Source: Mortierella sp. BCC40632 | Taxonomy: Eukaryota; Mortierellomycota; Mortierellomycetes; Mortierellales; Mortierellaceae | Reading direction: 5' to 3' | Assembly: GCA_011634665.1 (NCBI GenBank) | Contig: WAEK01000006.1 | Coordinates: 1,372,501-1,436,500, forward strand | Length of the DNA stretch: 64,000 nt | Shown here: one piece after another, positions 11,423 to 21,363 of the stretch | Layout of the letters: each line of letters starts with the position of its first letter | How positions within the stretch are numbered: position 1 is the first letter of the stretch | The notes under the pieces: generated by a model | What the model saw: only the letters and a program-made list of their open reading frames with translations | What the model was told of the DNA's origin: nothing | Database searches by the model: none | Position numbers and translations under genes: made by a program

Positions 11423-12109
11423 ATGGTTGGCCAAATGCTCCACATCGCATACGAAGCTCCAATCCAAGGAAAGCTACTCTACTCTACGGCAGAGACCTGT
11501 GGATGCGATACTTGTCTGTCCTGGATCAAAAACGAGACTATTCCATTCGCAGACGATCCTCAAAGACATTACGGTTCTCTCCCGCTTCAATTTCCAAAGG
11601 CATTCATGGGCAAGTTTGTTTGTCCCAAACAACAAATCATCATGAGACTCGTCCAGTTTGAATCATCCAACCCACAAAACGTGAATGAGTTTAATATACG
11701 GGTCTCTGGTTCATATATGAATGCTCAATGGGACCATTCCATAGTCGTCAACGGTCAACAATGTGGGATCAAACTCACATTTATCTCTGTCAGCACTGCC
11801 CCTGCTACTGTCCCTGCTACTGTCCCTGCTACTGTCCCTGCTACTGTCCCTGCTACTGTCCCTGCTCCTGTCCCTGCTCCTGTCCCTGCTACTTTGACGC
11901 GACCCATCACGAACCATTCCCAAGTTAATCCTGCTAGTGGACATCCTAGAATTACGACTCCTCCTATTGTGATCAAAAAACAAGAAAAGAACAAAAAGAA
12001 GCTGATGGATTACAATGGACTTCGGGCGGTGAAAATAGCCGATGATGCCCACGCAGTTAGTTCTGCCGCGAGTAGCGCTGGAAGTCTTTTCAAGGCCCTT
12101 TTTGGTTAG
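11423..12109 (+). CDS. Family A protein, copy 1 (CGC-x2-C motif)
   Basis: Intronless, 228 residues, starting at ATG 11423 after a short CAACGA repeat in the leader. I do not know the family, but two clear relatives lie at 15221 and 20309. Shared features, in order, are LHIAYEAPIQGKLLYST near the start, a CGCDTC cysteine cluster at about residues 26-31, a CPKQ cysteine at about 68, and an Asn-Ala-Gln-Trp segment followed by a second conserved block containing QQCGIK. No signal peptide or membrane segment is visible, so it is probably cytosolic or nuclear. The Cys arrangement could bind a metal (inference). After the conserved core comes a PATV/PAPV tetrapeptide repeat and a Lys-rich tail, whereas the relatives have unrelated tails. 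It converges on a family B gene 328 bases downstream. Confidence 0.75.
   Translation: MVGQMLHIAYEAPIQGKLLYSTAETCGCDTCLSWIKNETIPFADDPQRHYGSLPLQFPKAFMGKFVCPKQQIIMRLVQFESSNPQNVNEFNIRVSGSYMNAQWDHSIVVNGQQCGIKLTFISVSTAPATVPATVPATVPATVPATVPAPVPAPVPATLTRPITNHSQVNPASGHPRITTPPIVIKKQEKNKKKLMDYNGLRAVKIADDAHAVSSAASSAGSLFKALFG
11801..11896 (+). repeat. In-frame 12-bp minisatellite (PATV/PAPV)
   Basis: Eight tandem copies of a CCTGCTACTGTC-like unit, two of them with ACT changed to CCT. The repeat is in frame, so it expands or contracts the tail of family A copy 1 by four residues at a time. The near identity suggests recent slippage. Confidence 0.9.
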
Positions 12110-12437
12110 AGAAAGAGAGAGAGAAAAAGAGAGGGTAGGAGTCATCTTGATTACTGTAAATAGCATAACTTTCACTCCATCCTATGTTCATAAAGAGAAT
12201 CCGGTACTTTGTATAGAGAAACGGAAAAAAAAGGCCCTTTGTTTATAATGTCTACATCGCTATCTTCTATCTCTCGAGGGAAGGGGGGAGGAAGGTGCTC
12301 GAGAAATTACTCTCTAGATCAATTCACCCTTCAATAAGAACTCAATCTGCAAGACAAAGCCAAAGAACAGGTAGGAGAGGAGGGATGGACAGAGGGTGTG
12401 TGGAAAGGCTTTTCTTTGTTTTTTTTCCGTTGCTTTC

Positions 12438-12746
12438 TTAGAGTTCCGACTTGGGAGTCTCGACACTGGCGATGGTCTGGAAATCAGTCAACAGGAGGGT
12501 GCCTCGGAAATCGGGCGAGCTGAGCAAAGAGATCAAGCACATGCGGATTCTCTCCTTCTGACCCGTGTTGTTGCAGACACACGAGCTAAAAGTCTCGATG
12601 ACATTGCATTCTCGGACACCAATGACACAGGTCGCCACATTGGTGATGTATCGAGCCTGGCAGAAAATGCTTCCGGCTTGCTGGGCCATCACGGTGGAGG
12701 CGCTCCAGGCGAGGCAGGTGAGGGCGAGGCACTTCTTGAACAACAT
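12438..12746 (-). CDS. Family B secreted six-cysteine protein, copy 1
   Basis: 102 residues from the ATG at 12746. The frame stays open upstream, but the first methionine followed by a good signal peptide (MLFKKCLALTCLAWSAS, cleavage after MAQ expected) matches the starts of its relatives. The mature protein has cysteines spaced C-x10-C-x6-C-x8-C-x-C-x11-C, shared exactly with the copies at 14529 and 45146, and an N-N-T-G segment with a glycosylation sequon after the fifth cysteine. Three disulfides are likely. The tail is short and variable. The spacing does not match the eight-cysteine CFEM domain. Function is unknown; small size and secretion make an effector-like, surface or antimicrobial role possible (inference). 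It is convergent with family A copy 1. Confidence 0.8.
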   Translation of the reverse strand: MLFKKCLALTCLAWSASTVMAQQAGSIFCQARYITNVATCVIGVRECNVIETFSSCVCNNTGQKERIRMCLISLLSSPDFRGTLLLTDFQTIASVETPKSEL

Positions 12747-12974
12747 GGTTGGGTCTTGCTTTTTGGCGAGGCTTGATAAAGAGTGGACTAGAAAAAATAA
12801 AATAAGAGAACAAGTGGGATATTGGTATGAGTAGGATCTCTTTGTGATGAGTGTGCCCAAAGAGCTGGTTACAAAAGGATAGAGAGGATTGCCTGTTGAT
12901 GGCTTGGAGGCTAGCTGGATTGAGCGCTGAGAGTGAGTTGGGATGAGGTAGCAATTGGAGGGGATGGCAGATAG

Positions 12975-12982
12975 TTTTTATA
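12975..12982 (-). promoter_or_regulatory. TATA box of family B copy 1
   Basis: TATAAAAA on the minus strand, about 230 bases upstream of the ATG at 12746. Confidence 0.45.
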
Positions 12983-14528
12983 CGCATTTTTTCTTCTTCA
13001 CTTTTCTCAGCATTTCCATCAAGTATACCACTCTAACCAAGGCCTAGAAGACTTTGAAAGTGGGATGAACAGCCTTGGAAACGAGGACTCGAGTAGGGTG
13101 TTCCGGCTATTGGGATAGGAATGGGGGAGGGTGTGTCGTTTTTGGTTGAGAAGGTTAATGTCTCCGATACCCCTTTTCTTTCTCCTGTTTACTGTTTTTG
13201 GGTTAATGATCGCCAAACAAACATTCTGCATTGCGGCTTTAAAAGTAGATCAACCAAACCACCCTGTATTTCTCCCTCCCTCCCTCCCTTTTTTTTCTCT
13301 CTCTCTCTCTTTCTCTTTCGTTACTATCCCTCGATCACTTTCCCCTTTCCGTCACAAACTTTCTTCTCAGGTATTGGCGGGAGAAAATGGGCGAGAGGCC
13401 CAGGCTCGACCCTGTCCATCTCTATAGCAACTTCGCATGGTAGACATATGCGGGACATCCTGCGTGCCGCTCCACTTGGAAGAAAAGCACAATGCGGGGA
13501 CTATCGTGCCTAGAGAGACGAGGGGGCACACAATCCTCTCTTCGAAAGTTCACAGCGAATCAGTCAGTCGTCTCCCTGCTTTTACCTATCTCTTCACAAG
13601 AGGGACGTGCCCTATCAGAAAGAGTGGTCTTTACACGGCAAAGGTATCTTCTCCTGAGTACGGTTGATTCAGAAAGTAGAGACGTGACATTCTACTGCAG
13701 TTATTCCTGTCTAGCAATTGATTGTTCTGGAACAAAAGCTAGGGGCGGCAAACATCTTTGCGTAATCAATTTGACAACGGGAGCATGATGATGGTGTATC
13801 CTAAAGTGGTCACCCTAGCCAATTCTTCTCTTGAGCATTTCATGCCTTTTTTTTTTTTTCTTTCTTTACGAATTATACACTCGCTATAATTGGTTCACTC
13901 GTTTTGATAGAGTAGTCATCAAAGAAGTAATCCCTATTCGTGAGCAACTGATATATTTGTTTGTTTTTTCTAAAGGGCTTTTAGTATGGAATTTGTCGGG
14001 TCTGCGCTGCAAATCCAATCCTTTTTTTTTTTTTTTTTTTTTCCCTACTAGTCTATGATGTATCCTTGGATGAAGCAATAGTCCCATGCCTTGAAAACCC
14101 GTAGACTCAAGGAACACGAGAAGCCCAGTCATGAGATGGAAGGATATCTTTTTTGACCCCTAGGAAGGAGTGAGAGGACCTGCTAGAGTTGCCTAGACTC
14201 GTCCATGGGAAAGCTTCAAGAGCAGCAAATGATACCCCCCTTCTAACCCGTATCCAAACGCTATCGAGACCATTGGGATCATCGAGTCCGTCGGTGTTAT
14301 CTAGACCGTATAGCTTGCTAGTAACCCGGAGACCACACCGACAGGCGTTCATCGTATTAGGTCCTATGCTTTAGCTTTGTCCAGTTCACGAAAAAAGCAT
14401 GTCCCACAAGGAAGCCATAGTCATCTCTCTATCACACACACACTCTCTCTACCGCCATTTCTTTTTCTTACTCTCTTTCCTTCTTACTTTCACCTTAACC
14501 CTCAACCACCCTCCTGTCAAGACTGAGA
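12983..14528. other. Intergenic region between divergent family B genes
   Basis: This separates the heads of family B copies 1 and 2. It contains CT-rich patches near 13270-13320 and T runs near 13848 and 14023-14042. Open frames of up to 130 codons exist, but none shows a recognisable motif, composition or splice structure. It should hold the promoter of copy 2, for which I see no clear TATA box. Confidence 0.45.
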
Positions 14529-14849
14529 ATGATTCTCAAAAAGTGTCTCGTCCTCGCTTGCATTGCTTCTTCCGCTTTGGCCCAGGTGGCGCCTTCATCA
14601 TGTCTTATTCGGCACATCACTAATACTGCCACTTGCATTATTGGTGTCAAGGAATGCTATGCCATCGAGGCCTTCAGTACCTGTGTTTGTAACAACACTG
14701 GTCGTCGAGAATTACTCCGTGCTTGTCTGATCGCATTATTGAGCTCTCCCGACTTTCAACAGGCCCTCCATTCCTCGGATTGTGATGCGCTTCTCAATAT
14801 CGAGGAGATGTCAGGATTGACCAATGAAGAGGATGAGAATGTATTGTAG
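14529..14849 (+). CDS. Family B secreted six-cysteine protein, copy 2
   Basis: 106 residues, intronless, ATG at 14529. It begins MILKKCLVLACIASSALAQ, a typical signal peptide ending in Ala-Gln. The six cysteines keep the C-x10-C-x6-C-x8-C-x-C-x11-C spacing, IIGVKEC and CVCNNTG are conserved with the other copies, and SPDF follows the last cysteine in copies 1 and 2. An extra cysteine occurs in the variable tail (SSDCDALL). The last residues are acidic. It converges on family A copy 2, 371 bases away, mirroring the arrangement of the first A/B pair. Confidence 0.8.
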   Translation: MILKKCLVLACIASSALAQVAPSSCLIRHITNTATCIIGVKECYAIEAFSTCVCNNTGRRELLRACLIALLSSPDFQQALHSSDCDALLNIEEMSGLTNEEDENVL

Positions 14850-14932
14850 CCAACTATCCAGGTCATCTTCTCTCTCTCTCTCCTTTTGACAGCTCTGATA
14901 CGGTTCGATCCAGTTGGCCAAGCATTTTGAAC

Positions 14933-14967
<35 letters not shown>

Positions 14968-15220
14968 CATTAGTGTAGAAAGAAGAAATGACAACGAAAA
15001 AAGTAGACAAAGTAGAAACACAGATGGTTTTTTTTTCTTTTCCCTCCCCTTTATTGTTTCGATTGTCCACAATAACCCTATCTTGTCATCCTTTTTTTTC
15101 CCGCCTTCCTTTTGACTTTTTATTCTTTCTGCATTCTTTTCTGGCTTTGCTAGTTCCTGTCCACTCGCAAAAGAAGAGGAAATGAAAAAAAGTCTACCCT
15201 TTCTTCTTCTTCTTCTTCTT

Positions 15221-15985
15221 CTAATCACTATCAAACATAAACTCCCCAAGTCCATTGAATATGACCTCGAATCCTCTTATAATCTTTTCTCCAGTTTCTT
15301 TGGCACCCTTCTTTACAGTCTTGTTGAACGAACCATGGGACTTGTGGAATGAAGAGTGGATCTTGGTGTCATTTTTGAACACCTCGCTTATTTTCTTGAT
15401 CACCTCAACTTTGTTGACTCCTGGGTGGATCGTCTCCCCAGAAGAATCCTTGGTAGGGAGACCATCAGTAAAACGCTCACTCATTTTCTTGATCACTTCG
15501 AGTTTGTTGGTCTCTGGACGGGTCATCTTTCCAGAAAACCCCTCGGTGGGATGGCTCTGAGCAGGGTGTGTATTAGAGTCGGAGTGGGATACGGAGGTTG
15601 TCTCGGTGTGGACTGAGGCAAGTCGGATCTGGATCTCACATGGTTGGCCATCCACAAGGATCATATCGACCCATTGAGTATTGATGGACGCGCCATGGAC
15701 TCTTAGATTGAATTCACTTGCATTCTGTGGTGCTTGGCCAAGTAGTGTATTCTTTGAGAGTTCTGACAGAGGTAAGGGGGAAGATATAGACGGGTTGGAC
15801 TGGATGAGTCTCATTCCAATGGAGTGCTTGGGACAGATGTCCTTCTCCATGGATGCCTTTGGAGATTGAAGGGGTAGAAAGCCAAAGCGCACTTGAGGAT
15901 TGTCCACAAATGGGATGGTCTCGGTATCGGTCCAGGATCGACATGTGTGGCATCCACAGGCTTCGACCGTTGAGTAGAGTAGCAT
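15221..15985 (-). CDS. Family A protein, copy 2, ancestral start codon lost
   Basis: Homology to the family continues upstream to about 16030 (ACC ACC AAT TTG, then LYIAYEALVQG), but where copy 3 has ATG followed by GCC GCC AAC, this copy has a poly-A run ending AAG directly followed by ACC ACC AAT. The start codon is missing, and an in-frame stop lies just upstream in the A-rich stretch. The first in-frame ATG is internal, at 15985 (GMLLYST), giving 254 residues that still include the CGCHTC cluster and the CPKH cysteine. The core is followed by a tail with two similar Lys-Val-Glu-Val-Ile-Lys-Lys helical segments. It could be translated from the internal ATG, spliced from an unseen exon, or be a recent pseudogene. 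Function is unknown. Confidence 0.6.
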   Translation of the reverse strand: MLLYSTVEACGCHTCRSWTDTETIPFVDNPQVRFGFLPLQSPKASMEKDICPKHSIGMRLIQSNPSISSPLPLSELSKNTLLGQAPQNASEFNLRVHGASINTQWVDMILVDGQPCEIQIRLASVHTETTSVSHSDSNTHPAQSHPTEGFSGKMTRPETNKLEVIKKMSERFTDGLPTKDSSGETIHPGVNKVEVIKKISEVFKNDTKIHSSFHKSHGSFNKTVKKGAKETGEKIIRGFEVIFNGLGEFMFDSD

Positions 15986-16182
15986 TCCTTGGACTAGAGC
16001 TTCGTATGCTATGTAAAGCAAATTGGTGGTCTTTTTTTTTTCTTTTTAAAAGAGTGCGATAGGTTAAATGGGTATTGGTTTGGATGGAGGGGGGGAGAAG
16101 TGGGTACAGAACAAACAATGAAGGGTGATGTTCTACATAGATACTGGCATTGAGACATACTATTAGAGAGACCAAAGGTGCT

Positions 16183-16190
16183 CTTTTATA
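16183..16190 (-). promoter_or_regulatory. TATA box of family A copy 2
   Basis: TATAAAAG on the minus strand, about 160 bases upstream of where the family start codon would be. Together with a CCTATCGCAC leader motif shared with copy 3, it shows that the promoter region is still recognisable despite the missing ATG. Confidence 0.45.
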
Positions 16191-16531
16191 TGTCGGTGCC
16201 TAGTCAATCAAGGAGAAGTCTCTTTGAGCCAGCTATAGTTTCGATAAGAGGGGGGGCTTCGTGTATTTTTGGGAACTCTGAATCCCACAGTCTCTATCCA
16301 ACCAGAGCCGGTCGTCTAAAGAAGAAGAAAAAAAGAAAAAGAGAACCCTACTCAGCCATCTTCCTAGCTCTCGTGCATATTTGAAGATTCGGGAGTTCCT
16401 GAACTCCATCTAGACTTGGAGGCGCAGTCATGTTCCTCTCTAGTGGCGTTTTTTGCTCTGTCTCGGCTGTAGGGGCATGACTGTTGAGCTAAAAGTAGTT
16501 GACCTCCCACTGCTTGTGTAACTCTTCAAGC

Positions 16532-16576
<45 letters not shown>

Positions 16577-18106
16577 AATTGTAGCATACTCGCAGATAAT
16601 CTAGCTCACTTGGAATTCCGACTTTCAAGGTAAAGAAGAGAATGAAGAGGGGTGAGAGGGTCATCAGATCAAAGTGCGTTATTCATAGAGAGGAGGCGCC
16701 ACAGAGTTGCACTGTTCTTTCCGTCGCACTCTCCTTTGGAGCTGACTGGGGATGCATCTACCATTTTCTTTATTATAAAAGTGTCTCGATCGCTGAGCTA
16801 TCGAGGGTGTCAAGAGTATAATCGTTCTCCCGGACATATCGCCAAGTAAACTGGGATCCCGTGAATAGATGTTTTTGCTAGCGGATCAAATTGATATCCC
16901 TCTGAGAACGACGCATCCTCGTCAGAGATAAAGACCCACAGGAGACTAGGCTGAGCCACAAGCAGCTTCTGCGCAAAGTTCTCCAAAGACTCTCACTTCT
17001 TGTGTTGACATGTGCTGAATGGCCAGCTCACTTAAATTCTCGCAAAGAAGTCGAATAAATGTGATGTTAGGTATGTGCTTGGCCTTGGCAATACAACATT
17101 TGACCTTCGCCTTGACCAATTCAGAAGCCACTAGGCGAATTTTTGCAGCTTTACAGTTGAAATATACCAAGTCGATGTACTTTGCTTTCGTGTGGCAACT
17201 ACCATGTTTTGTTACTAGTCTACATACGCTGCTATCAAGAAGGAAGTAAGGTGAAAGGGATAGATGACATCAAGGACTGAACGGGGGCTTTATGGGAGCC
17301 AGACTCGGCACAAAAGACGGTAACGAAGACAATCAAGTAGCTTCGAGTAAAAACAGAAAGGAGTATACAAAGGACGCACTATCTCGAACAAAGAGCGTTG
17401 GCTCTGCTGAGTTGTTCAAAAGAAGACACATCCGGCCATCTGTTGCTTGCCTCCCATCAGTTGACTCCTCAGTCGACGGAGAGTGGTAGTCTGATGGCCT
17501 TTTCCGGACTGATAGACGTCGCCTGCTCTTTAGACAGTAGACAAATAAATAGGTGAGCAGGTCGAGGTTTGTTCCTTGCGGTTTCTTCCTTTCTCTCTTG
17601 ACATCGATTGGAAGAGCATCCACCCATCCTCTATCCTTTGTAGAGGCTTTTTTGGCCTTATGCTGCCATCCAAGAGCTCTGTAAACCCGACGGCTGCAAG
17701 GCACTTTTAGTAGAAGACTCATTACTGTTTGACCCCCTCCCCCATACTCATTCTTTCCTTCTTCCCAGGCTGTTGTTCCCGCCTGAGTAATGCCCTGGCT
17801 CCCATCCATTGGTCCTCGACCAGATGACTGACCCTAAGCATCCCCAGTGCATCAGCGTCAGTGCGAGAATCTACACCACAGCGTAAGCTTAAACAAGGAT
17901 GGCCAGAAATATGTTCGGCGATATCACTCGAGAGAGGGAGTAATTTCGATGGAAGGATTCGCCATCAGGTATTGGCGCGAGGACAGTGCTACTGGGATGG
18001 CTCTCTATGAATACGGAGCAAGGTACATGAGAACGGAGACCTTGAAAAACATATTGGAGTCTGCGCCGAATTATCTTCATTGATTCAAGAAGCTTTGAAA
18101 CGGCAG
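16191..18106. other. Gene-poor spacer
   Basis: Contains an A run of about 40 bases at 16537-16575. Scattered open frames of 60-160 codons exist on both strands, for example 17333-17809 minus and 17847-18083 plus, but without recognisable motifs or closing splice sites. I call no gene. Confidence 0.4.
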
Positions 18107-18338
18107 ACCTCACTTATCGAGAGAGGACCTGAGAGTTGTTCCAAAAGACACCAAAGAGAGAGATGCCAAGGAAAGCGATAGTGGCAAAAAGACAAGCACC
18201 AAGACCGTGACCCTCAGGAGTGGGAAACAATCTGTAAATGTCAGCAGTGGAACGATGGTTAGCGAGAGCACATCGGTGGAAGGCACTCCTTCCTCTAGTA
18301 GGAGATCTGAAGGATATCCTAGCACAAAAATCGTGTAG
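18107..18338 (+). other. Coding-like Ser/Thr/Lys-rich exon or remnant
   Basis: A frame opening after a CAG acceptor-like site and ending in TAG at 18336-18338 encodes about 76 residues rich in Ser, Thr, Lys and Glu (for example SDSGKKTSTKTVT and EGTPSSSRRSEGYPS). The composition resembles the disordered C-terminal tail of a fungal protein, not random sequence. No matching upstream exon is obvious, so this may be the end of a decayed gene. Confidence 0.3.
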
Positions 18339-18689
18339 TCTTCTCGGGGCCACAGACAAATTAAACGTAATGTGTCCAAAGTTGTCATCTTTTAATGCTC
18401 GGTGCTCGCACTCAATTGTTTGGAAGGTTAACATTCCAGTAGCAAGGATGGACCGACAGGGATCCAGAAAGCTCAACCCATAAAAGAAACCGAAGGTGGT
18501 GTGGTGTAGTAAATACGTTTAGGGGTCATTCAGCCCTGTGGGGCCTTTTTTCGGTACAATAAAAGACCTCCCCCCCCCCTCTCATCTTATAATGAAGAGT
18601 ATTTCTGTTTTTCTTCTTGATCCGTTAGTGGATACCTTCCGTCTGAAGCAGGTCCGCTCAGCAGCATCCCTCCGATGTGATTCTGTGGG

Positions 18690-19795
18690 CTAGCAAGTCG
18701 AGTTGAAGGCCTGGTTCGGACTTGACTCAAGCTGGCTCGCATTGACTCGAATTCAAAAAGGAAAGAGGTGAGGATATTGTACACACAGAGTTAGGGACGC
18801 GCCATACTTCAGGCAACGCCTCTTCCAATCACCAAATGAGGGTCTGTCTCTGTATTGTATTCTCAAGTCCAGTTCACAAGCTCTTCTCAAGTGACAAAAG
18901 AAGGAGTGAGGTGCTAGGCTCGTGAGAGAGGGTACTCTGATGCTAGTGTCCAAAGGTTATCGGGTTGTGTCAACGCAAGCGAGAGAGTTTAACAGGGGGT
19001 CGGATTGCGAAATCGAAAGCATGTCAGGCGAGAAGACTATGTGAGCCAGATAAAATTCGGCGTGTCGTCATCTGTGCAGAAATCCGTTTTTTTTGTCCCT
19101 GGTTGAACGCATTTTTTTTTTTTTGGCTGGTGGAGGCAAACATCAACTGATGGCAAACATCAGCCAAAAAAAACAAGCATTAGTTGATGGGAGGCAAGCA
19201 TCGACTAATGAGAGGCAAGCATCGATTGATGGGAGGCAAGCTCAATTGATGAGGGGCAAGCATCAACTGGTAAGAGAGCTGATGTGAAGCTCCCATAAGC
19301 CGAGAATAAAGCATTTCAAATAATCGGTTGGCCTCCCATCAACTAATGCTTTTCTCTCGTCAGTTGATGTTTGCAATCAGTCAATGTTTGCCTCCACCAG
19401 CCAAAAAAAAAAAATGCGTTCAACCAGGGACAAAAAAAAGAACTTCTGTAATCGTGACGACACACGAATTTTATATGGCTCACATAGTCTTCTCACCTGA
19501 CATATTTGGTTCGAAAAAATCTCTCCAGTGCCATCTCCCTGCGTTGAAACAACCAGATAACCTTTGGACACTAGCATCAGAGTATCCTCTCCCACGAACC
19601 TAGCACCTCACTCCTTCCTGTGTCACTTGAGAAGAGCTTGTGAACTGGACTTGGACAATGTCCTCACCTCTTTCCTTTTTGAATTCGAGTCAATGCAGGC
19701 CATTTTTAGTCGAGCCGGATTCGAGTCGAGCTTTGATTAACCCCCCCTCCCCTCCCAAGTCTAGCCCGAACCAGACCCTCAACTCGACTTGGCTA
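18690..19795. mobile_element. Foldback-type inverted repeat, about 1.1 kb
   Basis: The left arm (about 18690-19199) reappears reverse-complemented as the right arm (about 19331-19795). Matching landmarks include the outer AAGTCGAGTTGA, CATTGACTCGAATTC with AAAAAGGAAAGAGGTGAGGA, AGTCCAGTTCACAAGCTCTTCTC, GACTATGTGAGCC, a Trp-rich poly-T/poly-A pair, GGCTGGTGGAGGCAAACAT and GCATTAGTTGATGGGAGGC. The left arm has an extra segment of about 85 bases between 18777 and 18870. The loop (19200-19330) holds a degenerate 20-base minisatellite around GGCAAGCATCRAYTGATG. No transposase frame and no clear target-site duplication are visible. It is best described as a non-autonomous foldback/MITE-like element or a long hairpin locus. 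Confidence 0.8.
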
Positions 19796-20230
19796 TTTGC
19801 AGCGCATTTTTCAAGCATGTCACAACCCTTCTTGCGATCTCGTGCTGTACTTTAATGCACTGCCTCTCTTTTTAGACAGTACTCTCTCGTAGTGACGGGG
19901 CTTGATCATTCTCGCCTTTTTTTTTTTTTTTTTTTTGTTCTCAAAGTACGCGATTTCCTAGGCAGTTTATACTCTATTCATCTCCCACTTTACCAGATTT
20001 GGCTTGGGCTAATTGCAGTTTGCGATGCGCGCGCGCGAGTCTCCCCCCGGATTTTTGTGTCACTCGACAAGTTTAACAAATGCTTCTTTTTTCGCCTTTG
20101 ACTTTTCCCCCCCTCCTCCTTCTTCTTCTCCTCCCTTTTAATTTTGCCCGCTCCCACTCATACTCTTGGAAAAACCGATATTGGAAGGTGGGACATCCAG
20201 GAAGAAACCAGGATATCGTATCCTCTTTAC

Positions 20231-20272
<42 letters not shown>

Positions 20273-20308
20273 TATATATTTATTTTTTTTTAATGCAACT
20301 CTTAAAAT
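19796..20308. other. Spacer with homopolymers
   Basis: T runs at about 19918-19936 and 20231-20269 followed by TATATATA; no gene seen. The end forms the 3' flank of family A copy 3. Confidence 0.6.
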
Positions 20309-20977
20309 TTAGAAATCATCCCCGAAAATGGCCTCGAATGCTTCAGAAAAGAAATTTCCTGTACGCTTGACAGTCTTGGCCGTCTTCTTGACTTCACGAT
20401 AATTACTAGAAGCATCCTTGATCGTCTTGACAGTATCACCCGCTTTCTTGATCTCCTCAACTTTTGTACTCGTATGAACCGTCTTTTCAGATGAACCCTT
20501 GGCAGGACTGGTTCGGATATAGACCACCTTGGATCGAGAACGAGACAAGGCGGCCGAGTTGGTACCAGCAATAGCGATTCTGATCTGAATCTCACATCGT
20601 TGACCCTCCACAAGCATATCGTCCGTCCATTGAGTATTGATAGATGCACCCTGGATAACGAGATCGAGTTCGTTCGCATTATGAGAGATTTGAGTAGGCG
20701 TTGCGTTGTTTGTGGGCTCAGTTGTTGTCAGCGATGGCTCAAACTTGACGAGGTTCATGGCGACAAGATGTTTGGGACAGATGCTCATCTCCAAAGCTTT
20801 CCCAGTAGATTGAAGTGGGATGTAGCCATAGCGCATTTCACTGTCGTCGGCGAAATGGAGGGTCTCTTTCTCTACCCAGGTCTGGCAGGTACTACATCCA
20901 CAGCTCTCGATAGTTGAATGGAGTAGCATTCCTTGAACAGGAGCCTCGTATGTGATATGGAACAGGTTGGCGGCCAT
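20309..20977 (-). CDS. Family A protein, copy 3
   Basis: 222 residues, intronless, ATG at 20977 in a good context (AAAGATGGCC). The N-terminal block (LFHITYEAPVQGMLLHST), the CGCSTC cluster, the ICPKH cysteine, and the ASINTQW and CEIQIRIA segments match copies 1 and 2. The tail is different again: Ser/Arg-rich, then a Lys-rich amphipathic helix (EVKKTAKTVKRTGNFF) ending in an aromatic patch, which resembles the end of copy 2. No signal peptide is visible. Function is unknown. A broken family B copy lies about 0.9 kb upstream, so A and B again sit together, and the MLKL-like gene follows within 1.6 kb. Confidence 0.75.
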   Translation of the reverse strand: MAANLFHITYEAPVQGMLLHSTIESCGCSTCQTWVEKETLHFADDSEMRYGYIPLQSTGKALEMSICPKHLVAMNLVKFEPSLTTTEPTNNATPTQISHNANELDLVIQGASINTQWTDDMLVEGQRCEIQIRIAIAGTNSAALSRSRSKVVYIRTSPAKGSSEKTVHTSTKVEEIKKAGDTVKTIKDASSNYREVKKTAKTVKRTGNFFSEAFEAIFGDDF

Positions 20978-21110
20978 CTTTGGAGAATGTTAGAGATGAG
21001 TAAGGTAGTGTGCGATAGGTGGAGAGACAGAGGGTAGAGGTGAGTAAGGGGGAAAGAAGAGAGAGTGTGTGTGAGCGATGGGTGGCAGGAAAGGTAAAAA
21101 CTATGCCCAC

Positions 21111-21118
21111 TTTTTATA
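21111..21118 (-). promoter_or_regulatory. TATA box of family A copy 3
   Basis: TATAAAAA on the minus strand, about 135 bases upstream of the ATG at 20977. Confidence 0.5.
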
Positions 21119-21330
21119 GTTGACAGAACTGACCTCCCCTCCCCCCTTATGAATGGTGGCTTCATGTTCGGAGTTGTCCCTAAGGGGAGGCAATGTGCAT
21201 GCATGAATGCTCTTGTAACCCGCACCCTTCACCCAATAGGCCACAACTCCTATTCCTGTTGCTCAGCCATCCTCTCCATCCGATTCACCTTGAGACCAGC
21301 AAAAAAAAAAAAAAAAAAAAAAAGTAACAG

Positions 21331-21363
<33 letters not shown>

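Noticed and set aside
12565..12834. Plus-strand ORFs opposite family B copy 1
   Set aside because: The minus frame has the signal peptide and conserved cysteine spacing; the plus frames have none.
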